38,107 nucleotides of DNA from Pseudomonadota bacterium (GTDB lineage Bacteria > Myxococcota_A > Polyangia > Polyangiales > Polyangiaceae), in the NCBI GenBank assembly GCA_023398955.1, contig JAEWRL010000054.1, positions 1 to 38,107 of the forward strand, in the 5' to 3' direction. Position numbers and translations under genes: made by a program. How positions within the stretch are numbered: the stretch's first letter is position 1; each line of letters starts with the position of its first letter. Under the pieces are notes generated by a model. It worked only from the letters and a program-made list of their open reading frames with translations, was not told the origin of the DNA and did not search any database. This document shows, one piece after another, positions 1 to 6,660 of this stretch.

Positions 1-246
1 GCTCAGAGGTGTTGCCTTCCGCAAACCTGACAGCGTCGGCTCCCGGGAACTTGCTCTTTCGAGGCTCAATCTCGCAGCCCATGTGCCTCCTGTGTACGCT
101 TCACTACGTTGGTCGCCCGACGCAGCGCAACACTCGGTTCCGGGTGGGGGGTCAGCCTTCCCGGACAGGACTCTCACCTGTGGGGTCACTTCTAGGTTTT
201 CGATGTTGCTACGTCATCTTCCTCCTTCCAGGCTTGCCTGGCGCAC
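1..246 (-). mobile_element. Probable 5' portion of a group II intron, cut by the window edge
   Basis: Read on the minus strand from position 246, the sequence opens with GTGCGCC, matching the GUGYG 5' end of bacterial group II introns. A short perfect inverted repeat follows at once (CCAGG and CCTGG around CAAG). Further on come GGTGAGAGTCC, then GGGAAGGCTGACC and GAACCGAGTGTTGCG, strings that I recall from domain I of bacterial group II introns. No protein explains the segment: the open frame on the other strand looks like a shadow of structured RNA. The 3' part, with any reverse transcriptase/maturase and domains V-VI, would lie beyond position 1. It begins about 100 bp after the stop of the lipoprotein gene, in intergenic DNA. 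The call rests on remembered consensus strings without a covariance model, so it is moderate. Confidence 0.5.
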
Positions 247-345
247 CGGGTGTTAGCCATCTGCCACCAAGCCCCTATTCGACTGGACTGTTGATTGCAG
301 CGTCCTCTTTGGGTCCGGCTCCGCCGCGCTCGGGAACGGTGTCGC

Positions 346-1119
346 TCACACTCCGCCAGCACCCGCGCAGCGCGTCGTCCAGTCCGCACAATCCGGAGGC
401 TCGCCCACAGTGAGTTCGGGCATGCACCCTGCCGAGCGCCCCCCCTTGTCGTAGTGAGACACGAGTGCTCGCGTTTGCGTCTCGTAGACGCTCTCGATGT
501 AGATGACTCCCCCGTGCCCCTCCGTGCTCACGCGGACATACCCGCAGCCCTCATCGATCGTGTAAGCCCCTGGGAGCTCCTCGCAGGAGACGAGCTCACC
601 CAAGAGGCAGCTGCGGAGATCGCTCTGACAGTATTCCTCGAGCGTCTGCTCACAGCTGCCACAGCCGTCGGGGCTCCACGGCTTGAGCACCCAGCAGGCC
701 TCCGAATCCCCCTCGGCGTTGCCACCGCCAGCGGAGTCTTCGAGGCTGTCATCGCTTCCGGCCCGACCGCCATCGGCAGCGCCTCTGCCATCCGCGCCCG
801 CTCCTCCCCCTGCGCTCAGCGCGTTGCCGGCTGCGCCACCTGGCGCCCCGGCTGCCCCATGCTGCACCCTTTCCTCCGCGGGCTTCTCGGAGCCAGCCGA
901 GTCGACCGCACATCCGTGGGAGACCAGCACGGCTAGCCCCGCAAACGACGCCAAGCAGCACGAACGGACGGACCATGCCCGGCCGCCATGGGGATTCGAT
1001 GCAGCCAGGCTCGTTGTCACCACGGCCACAGGCCCAGCATGGCGCGGGTTCCGTGCCAAGTTGCGCCATGAGCGGTGTTGGGCGGTGAGATGCGGCTTGG
1101 ATTCCGGTGTCATGTTCAT
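346..1119 (-). CDS. Cys-rich secreted lipoprotein of unknown function
   Basis: The frame encodes about 257 residues. A hydrophobic stretch (LASFAGLAVLVSHGC) ends in a Cys and resembles a lipoprotein signal. A Gly/Ala/Ser/Asp-rich linker follows (AGGGAGADGRG and similar), then a compact C-terminal domain of about 110 residues with ten or so cysteines, starting near the CWVLKPWSPDGCGSCEQ segment. This layout of lipobox, low-complexity linker and disulphide-rich domain is common in Myxococcota outer-membrane lipoproteins of unknown role. The start is uncertain. I used the ATG at 1119, with another at 1113, but that leaves a long N-region before the hydrophobic core, and in-frame GTG codons around 1020-1030 would give a more normal signal peptide. 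I do not recognise the domain. The gene is divergent from the sensor kinase. Confidence 0.6.
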   Translation of the reverse strand: MNMTPESKPHLTAQHRSWRNLARNPRHAGPVAVVTTSLAASNPHGGRAWSVRSCCLASFAGLAVLVSHGCAVDSAGSEKPAEERVQHGAAGAPGGAAGNALSAGGGAGADGRGAADGGRAGSDDSLEDSAGGGNAEGDSEACWVLKPWSPDGCGSCEQTLEEYCQSDLRSCLLGELVSCEELPGAYTIDEGCGYVRVSTEGHGGVIYIESVYETQTRALVSHYDKGGRSAGCMPELTVGEPPDCADWTTRCAGAGGV

Positions 1120-1433
1120 GGAAGCGATACACAGCAACTTGCGGACCAGTCGAAGCCACCCAGTCCTGAGGACCGCCCGCGGGGACGTACGCGACCTGAG
1201 TCGCGGGCGGCGTGAGCGCAGGCACCGAGCGACGGTCCACGTCCTACCACCGCGCCGCTCCGGTAGGGAAACGTACCACTTCTGCACGGGCAGCGTTCGC
1301 GCCGGCGATGGCGGACCTTGAGCCCACCACTGGCCGGGAGCGCGGGGACGGGGGTATTGCTGATGCCTCGGATGCCGTTCCATCCGGTAACCGGAGCCAC
1401 CGGGTAGAAACTTCCCAGGTTGCTGGCTGCTCG
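1120..1433. other. Intergenic region between divergent genes
   Basis: This stretch separates the lipoprotein gene (minus) from the sensor kinase gene (plus). The kinase frame stays open upstream to 1212, with in-frame starts at 1212 and 1308, so part of the region could be coding. The predicted extra residues are Arg/Gly/Ser-rich and look like non-coding translation. I see no convincing promoter, operator or RNA element. Confidence 0.4.
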
Positions 1434-4403
1434 ATGCCTTCTGAACCCACAGACCGAACCAGTCCCGAGCCGGGTCGCGGTGCGCGGCGGTTGGGCAGGA
1501 GGCGCGCGGCCATCGCCGTTCTCCTCAACTACGCGAGCTTCTTCACGGAAGGCATCGAAGGGCGACTGCGGCGCGCGTTGGACGCCGAGTGTGATCGACG
1601 CGATCTCGATCTCTACTTCGTCTACGGCCGCGGGATAGAAGAGCCTGATCCGAGCTGTCCCGCCTACAACGCGGTCTACAATCTGGTGGATCCAGCACGA
1701 ATCGATGCAGTCATCCTCGTTTCGAACCTGCTTGCGGGGAGCTGCGGCGCGGAGCGCCTAAACGAGTTCGCCGAGCGCTTCGCCGCCTTCCCCCGCTGCA
1801 GCTTGGGCATGAGCTTGCCCGGCCTTCCTAGCCTCGAAGTGGATAACCGACCCGGGATGGAGGCCCTGGTCGAGCACCTCGTCACCCATCACCGCTATCG
1901 GCGCTTCGCCTTCATGGCAGGGCAGGCAAACCATCCCCATTCCCGGACACGCCTCGATGTCTGCCGAGCCGTGCTGGACCGTCACGGCATTGCTCTGGAG
2001 CGGGACCTGATAGTCTACGGCGCGTTCATGACGCACGAGGCGGAGGTAGCCATGGACGAGCTGCTCGCTCGGCGTTCGGACTTCGACGTCGTGGTGGCGG
2101 CCAATGACGCGATGGCCTTGGGAGTCATTGCTTCCCTGCGCAGGCATGGCCGACGTGTCCCAGACGATTGCGCCGTAACGGGCTTCGACGACCTCATCCA
2201 CGCCCGCCTTGGCAATCCCCCCATCACGACCGTGGCGCAACCGCTCGAGCTGTTGGCACGCCAAGCGCTCGACTCCGTCGAAGCTCAGCTCGCGGGACGA
2301 CCGGTTCCGCGCGTCGCGCTCGTCGCCAGCGAACTCGCCTTGCGCGATTCGTGCGGCTGCTCCTTCGCCACGACCTTCGGCCAATCCTTGCGAGCCCCGT
2401 CGAAACCCCACTCCGCTGTCGAACACCTGAAGAGCAACTGGCTGCAGATCCGCGCGAAAGTCGAGCGGCTACTCGGCGAATCAAGCTCCTCCGAACTCGG
2501 GATGAGCGAGAAGCTGCTGCAAGCGCTCGAGGCGGAGCTTTGCGGCACAGGCCCGGCGCTGGTGCCGCTCGCGCGTGAGACGCTGAATGCCGTACGCGAC
2601 AACCCGGAGCACTTCCGAGCCTGGCACAGCGTCGTAGAGTTCCTCGGGGCGGAGCTCCTGCCGTTCACCGTCAACGGCCTGGAGACTGTCTGGCGCGGTG
2701 TTCAGCGTGAGCTCGTCCTCGCCCTGACTGCGAGCCACCTGCAACAGCAGATGGCCATGGACTTCAGCTACGTGCAGCTCCTCGGCAGCGAGGACAACGT
2801 GTTCGGAGCCCTGAAGTCTGGCGCGCTCCAGGACTCGCTGCGGCGCCACCTGCCCACGGTGGGCATCGGAACCGTTGCGCTCTCCGAGTATGTGGATGGG
2901 CATCCGGGTGACCTTCAGCCCCTCGTCTACTTCGTCGACGGCGAGGGGGACACCTCGGAGATCGGGCGTTTCCCGGCTGTCTGCTTGTTCCCTCCAGGAA
3001 AGCCCTTCCGGCGACGGAAGACGCTGGTGGTCATGCCCCTCGTCTTCGAGGCGCGTGGGCTGGGGATGAGCGTGCTGGAGTATGCGCACGGGCCCGTCCC
3101 GTACCACCTACTCCGCGACCAGATCGCAGCAGCCCTCGGTACCTATAAACTCCAGCGCGAGATCGAGCATCAGTCTGCCTTGCGCGAGCGCAGCGTTCAA
3201 GAGCGACTAGCCGCCACCCAGCGCATGGAATCGCTGAGCCTCCTCGCCGGAGGCGTGGCCCACGACCTCAACAACGTGCTCGGTCCTTTGGTTGCGCTCC
3301 CCGACCTCATGCTCGCCCAGCTAGAGGACGCGCCCAACGGCGCAGCGTGCAGCCAAGACCTCCGCAGCGACCTCGAGCTCATCAAGGTCGCTGGGCAACG
3401 CGCTGCACAGACAATCAAGGACCTACTGACGCTGAGCCGCCAGGGTAGGACCGCAAAGGTGCCCCTCGACGTCAACAAGGTCCTTCTGGAATGCGGCGAA
3501 GAAGACGCAGCCCGGCGCCTGCGCCTCTCGAATGCACGCGCACGCGTCCATGTCGAGACGGCTCCGCAGCCGCTCGTCGTGCTGGCGTCTGAAGCCCACG
3601 TCGTCCGAGCCGTCACCAACCTCGTCCAGAATGCCATTGATGCCATAGACGGAGCTGGGGAGGTCCGGCTGCGAGCCTATGCCATTACGCTGGGGGCCCA
3701 GCAGGACGGATACGAGACTATACCACCAGGAGACTATGCCGTCATCGAGGTCTCGGACACCGGGCGAGGTCCCCCGATCGACAAGCGACAACGCATCTTC
3801 GAGCCCTTCTTCAGCACTAAGCAGCTCGACCAGCGCTCGGGCACTGGTCTCGGTTTAGCCATCGTCCACGGCGTCGTGAAGGAGCACGAGGGCTTCCTCG
3901 ACGTCGTCAGCGGGTCCGACAAGGGCGCGACCTTCAGCCTCTATTTCCCCCGGACACAGGCGCCCCCCATGAGCGCACATCCCGCTGCGACCCGTCGGGC
4001 GGGTGGAGAGCGTATCCTCGTCGTGGACGACGAGCCCATTCAACTGCGTACCTGCCGGCGAGTACTCACCCAACTTGGCTACCGAGTGGAGGTGACGAAG
4101 AGCGGACGTGACGCCTTCGAGCGGTTCGCCAGGATCGCGGCCGCGCACGGCGAGGGATACGATCTCGTGCTGCTGGACGTACAGCTGAGCGGTGGAGAGG
4201 ACGGTCTCGACATCTACGAGAAGATCCGGACCATCGCGCCGTCCCAGCGGGCGGTCCTCGCCAGCGGTCATGCGCCGTCCCACCGCGTGGAGATCGCCCT
4301 CGAGAGAGGGATCCCCTGGCTGCAGAAGCCGTACACGGCGAGCGCGTTGGCTGACATCGTCCGCTCGGCGCTCGACACGGCCGCAGGAGACGACCCAGAG
4401 TGA
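1434..4403 (+). CDS. Hybrid histidine kinase with LacI-type periplasmic-binding-like sensor domain and C-terminal receiver
   Basis: From the ATG at 1434 the protein has about 989 residues and no membrane segment, so it should be cytoplasmic. Residues about 25-308 resemble the ligand-binding core of LacI/GalR regulators (VVVAANDAMALGVIASLRRHG, then TGFDDLIHARLGNPPITT) and end with RDSCGCSF. The usual LacI DNA-binding helices are missing. A helical linker and a GAF-like region (about 445-565) lead to a coiled coil and a HisKA/HATPase_c kinase: H-box GGVAHDLNNVLG with phospho-acceptor His610, N-box NLVQNAIDAID, G1 SDTGRGPP, F-box IFEPFFSTK and G2 GTGLGLAIVHG. A receiver follows from about 860 (RILVVDDE, acceptor Asp915 in LLDVQL, conserved Lys in QKPY). 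I infer that a soluble ligand, perhaps a sugar-like molecule, controls phosphorylation. No partner regulator is adjacent. The start is a choice; upstream in-frame starts exist. Confidence 0.88.
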   Translation: MPSEPTDRTSPEPGRGARRLGRRRAAIAVLLNYASFFTEGIEGRLRRALDAECDRRDLDLYFVYGRGIEEPDPSCPAYNAVYNLVDPARIDAVILVSNLLAGSCGAERLNEFAERFAAFPRCSLGMSLPGLPSLEVDNRPGMEALVEHLVTHHRYRRFAFMAGQANHPHSRTRLDVCRAVLDRHGIALERDLIVYGAFMTHEAEVAMDELLARRSDFDVVVAANDAMALGVIASLRRHGRRVPDDCAVTGFDDLIHARLGNPPITTVAQPLELLARQALDSVEAQLAGRPVPRVALVASELALRDSCGCSFATTFGQSLRAPSKPHSAVEHLKSNWLQIRAKVERLLGESSSSELGMSEKLLQALEAELCGTGPALVPLARETLNAVRDNPEHFRAWHSVVEFLGAELLPFTVNGLETVWRGVQRELVLALTASHLQQQMAMDFSYVQLLGSEDNVFGALKSGALQDSLRRHLPTVGIGTVALSEYVDGHPGDLQPLVYFVDGEGDTSEIGRFPAVCLFPPGKPFRRRKTLVVMPLVFEARGLGMSVLEYAHGPVPYHLLRDQIAAALGTYKLQREIEHQSALRERSVQERLAATQRMESLSLLAGGVAHDLNNVLGPLVALPDLMLAQLEDAPNGAACSQDLRSDLELIKVAGQRAAQTIKDLLTLSRQGRTAKVPLDVNKVLLECGEEDAARRLRLSNARARVHVETAPQPLVVLASEAHVVRAVTNLVQNAIDAIDGAGEVRLRAYAITLGAQQDGYETIPPGDYAVIEVSDTGRGPPIDKRQRIFEPFFSTKQLDQRSGTGLGLAIVHGVVKEHEGFLDVVSGSDKGATFSLYFPRTQAPPMSAHPAATRRAGGERILVVDDEPIQLRTCRRVLTQLGYRVEVTKSGRDAFERFARIAAAHGEGYDLVLLDVQLSGGEDGLDIYEKIRTIAPSQRAVLASGHAPSHRVEIALERGIPWLQKPYTASALADIVRSALDTAAGDDPE

Positions 4404-4439
4404 GGCTCGCGCCTGGTCCGGCGTCGTTCGCTCACGTGC

Positions 4440-5741
4440 CTAGAACTTCTCGTATTCCTCCTCCGAAACCTCCAGGCCATCCGGGGGCCGCGCGCTTGCC
4501 CATCGCCACGGGCGGACGGATGCCGTGCCGCTAGCGACCACTCGAGCAGGCAGGCCATCCCCGCCTCCACCCTGTTCGTCCCAGAGACCAAGCCCCACGT
4601 CGTGCTCCGCGCGGTGGCTCTCATCGCGCGCCTCGGTGCGATGGAGAGACGCCACCGACCGGCACTCGGTCGCAAACCGGGGGTCCCGCCCGGTCTCCGG
4701 CTCGTCGCTCCAGACCCCGTCCTCGGGGTCGGCGTCGGCGTCGGCGAGGAGCGCGGACTCGTCTCCGTCCTGAGGGACGCTCCCCGCTCCGCAGTGCCTC
4801 ACCCGACGCATCCCGGCGGCAAGGGCAGCTCCCCCAAGGAGCGCGGCCAAGACGAAGGCCAAGCCGGCCAAGACTGACAGGCGGAGGGCAGCGGCCGTCG
4901 TGCCGGCGACCTCGCTGGCGCGGTGTTCGGCGCTAGTTCGCAGGGAAGCCCCTAGCGTGCCGAGGAGTCCGTCGACACGTCGCGTCAACGTCGTGAGCTC
5001 CTCTTCGCGCGCGAGCTCCCCCTCCGCGAGTTCGCGCTCCATCGCTCGCGACATGTCCATGGAGCTCAGGATGCGCTGCAGGCTCTGGCGATCCGCCTCC
5101 CAAGAGGCACGGGCGCGCAGTTCCCAGATCCGCCGACGAAGCTCCTCGAGCTGCCCAGGCCAGGTATGCGGGACGAGCTCCGCCCCGCCGCGACGCAGCG
5201 CCATGACCCCGACCAGCTCGTCCTGCGCGGCCGCGAGCTCCTTGACCCACGACGGGTTTCCGCGCTGGACGGCCCGCCGCGACAAGCCGTCGAGCTCGTC
5301 CTCGAGCTCTAGAAGGAGCTGCGTCCCCGCGCGCGCCCGACGCGACTCCTGCTCGAAGCGAGAGTCGCCCAAGCTGGCGAGGCGCACCCGGAGGCGCAGG
5401 TGCTCCAGCGCCGTGGCCGTGCTTGCCGCGCTGTCGCGCAGCTTCTCATCGGTGGACACGCGCGCGAGGGAGGCGAGCTCTGTCTCAATCTCATAAAGGA
5501 GCCGAGAGCACTCCTGTGCCTCTCGGGCCGCCGCCAGAGCCGCCCAGCCTCGCACACACATGCTGAGGGAGCGTAGGGCGAGGTTCACGCGCGAGGCCCC
5601 CTCGGCATCGCTTCGAGCGCTTTGCTCCACCTGCCACGCTTCGTTGACGAGCGTCGTGGTCCAGACGCTGGCGCCCAGAGCGAGCAAAGCGCCCCCGACT
5701 ATCCACGCCGTAATGGACCTGCGTAACGGAGGACTGTTCAT
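4440..5741 (-). CDS. Two-TM periplasmic-sensor-like protein with C-terminal CheR/CheB-type pentapeptide
   Basis: This 433-aa protein starts at the ATG at 5741, with an AAGGAAGG ribosome site about 9 bases upstream and 23 bp after cheW. TM1 lies near residues 11-32. A long helical, charged extracytoplasmic region follows (about 33-284), like a four-helix-bundle receptor domain. TM2 is at about 286-311. The cytoplasmic tail of about 120 residues is acidic and apparently disordered. There is no HAMP or methyl-accepting signalling hairpin. The last five residues, EYEKF, fit the pattern x-[HFYW]-x-x-[HFYW] that tethers CheR and CheB to the C-terminus of some chemoreceptors (NWETF in E. coli Tar/Tsr). 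As last gene of the cheA-STAS-cheW operon it is probably an accessory membrane component. Its family is not recognised. It could also be a receptor that lost its signalling domain. Confidence 0.7.
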   Translation of the reverse strand: MNSPPLRRSITAWIVGGALLALGASVWTTTLVNEAWQVEQSARSDAEGASRVNLALRSLSMCVRGWAALAAAREAQECSRLLYEIETELASLARVSTDEKLRDSAASTATALEHLRLRVRLASLGDSRFEQESRRARAGTQLLLELEDELDGLSRRAVQRGNPSWVKELAAAQDELVGVMALRRGGAELVPHTWPGQLEELRRRIWELRARASWEADRQSLQRILSSMDMSRAMERELAEGELAREEELTTLTRRVDGLLGTLGASLRTSAEHRASEVAGTTAAALRLSVLAGLAFVLAALLGGAALAAGMRRVRHCGAGSVPQDGDESALLADADADPEDGVWSDEPETGRDPRFATECRSVASLHRTEARDESHRAEHDVGLGLWDEQGGGGDGLPARVVASGTASVRPWRWASARPPDGLEVSEEEYEKF

Positions 5742-5764
5742 GAACCCTGCACCTTCCTTGCCCG

Positions 5765-6253
5765 CTACTCCTCGGTCACCTGGGTGACGGCACCAAGCTC
5801 CTCGTTGGAGAAGATCTTCTCTACGTCCAGGACAACGAAGAAATCTTCCTCGGTGCGTCCGATCCCGACGATGTAGCTCACGGAGATCTTGCCTCCAAAG
5901 CGGGGCGGCGGTTCGATGTCCGACGGCGGCAGCTCCAAGACGTTCTTCACGGCATCTGCGAGGATACCGAGCACGAAGCGCTCCGAAGAGGCTTCGAGCT
6001 CCAAGATGATGATGCGCGTCTCTGACGTATGTGGCGTCGGCGCCAGCCCGAACTTTCGCTTGATGTCGAGCACGGGAATGACGCTGCCGCGCAAATTGAT
6101 CACCCCCCGCACCCATTCGGGCGTGTTCGGGATGGGCGTAATGCTCGAGTATTCCGCGATCTCCCGGGTGCAGTCGACATTGAACCCGTAGGTCTCGTCC
6201 CCGAGCGTGAAAGTAACGTACTGGTTCGTCTCTTGTACGCTGATGGATTGCAT
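5765..6253 (-). CDS. cheW: CheW coupling protein
   Basis: The protein has about 162 residues and a single CheW domain filling nearly its whole length: QYVTFTLGDETYGFNV at the start, then the typical core VRGVINLRGSVIPVLDI and a later VGIGRTEEDFFVVLDVEKIF. CheW links chemoreceptors to the CheA kinase in membrane arrays. I chose the ATG at 6253 because GGAGGAGG lies 5 bases before it and it leaves the usual short N-terminus. An in-frame ATG at 6325 overlaps the STAS stop as ATGA and would add 24 residues, so translational coupling from there is also possible. The gene sits between the STAS gene and the pentapeptide membrane protein in one operon with cheA. Confidence 0.93.
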   Translation of the reverse strand: MQSISVQETNQYVTFTLGDETYGFNVDCTREIAEYSSITPIPNTPEWVRGVINLRGSVIPVLDIKRKFGLAPTPHTSETRIIILELEASSERFVLGILADAVKNVLELPPSDIEPPPRFGGKISVSYIVGIGRTEEDFFVVLDVEKIFSNEELGAVTQVTEE

Positions 6254-6321
6254 TGCGCCTCCTCCGGCTGCCGAGTCCCGTCGCTCGCGCGCCCGCACCG
6301 ACGTCACCTCGGGAGAGCGGC

Positions 6322-6660
6322 TCATTGCAGGTCCCCGAGGCCAACGAGCCCAAAGTACTCACGCGTCGCTTCGTTCAACCCGATGAAGCGGGCGCTCGGG
6401 CACCGAACCTTGAAGGCGATGAGCACCTGCCCCACGCTGGCATCCACCCTGTCGAGCCCCGAGAGATCCACAATAGGGGCCGTCGGGCTGCGCTCGAGCA
6501 GACACAGGAGCTCATTCCGGAGGACTGCCGCCTGATAGATGCCGAGCGTGCCGGACAGCTGGAGGGCACCGTCCGGAGCTGCTGCGATCACCGGCGCACC
6601 GGCTGCCGCAGGCACGTCGCCCCTCCCCGGAGCATCGGAATGGTCTCTGAGCTCCTTCAT
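6322..6660 (-). CDS. STAS-domain protein in the chemosensory operon
   Basis: This 112-aa protein has a disordered N-terminus of about 25 residues and a STAS domain of the anti-sigma-factor-antagonist/MlaB type: LQLSGTLGIYQAAVLRNELL, then IVDLSGLDRVDASVGQVLIA. Classical antagonists carry a phosphorylatable Ser in a DSxG-like turn. Here the turn reads RVDASVGQ, so a Ser is present in a similar place. Its ATG at 6660 overlaps the cheA stop as ATGA, implying translational coupling and near-equal production with CheA. No STAS partner (anti-sigma kinase or phosphatase) is adjacent. It may act as a regulatory or scaffold module for this pathway, which carries no cheY in the window. That role is inference. 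Confidence 0.8.
   Translation of the reverse strand: MKELRDHSDAPGRGDVPAAAGAPVIAAAPDGALQLSGTLGIYQAAVLRNELLCLLERSPTAPIVDLSGLDRVDASVGQVLIAFKVRCPSARFIGLNEATREYFGLVGLGDLQ

Noticed and set aside
9..413. Plus-strand open frame of 134 codons at the left edge
   Set aside because: Composition is not protein-like and most of it is antisense to the probable group II intron RNA.
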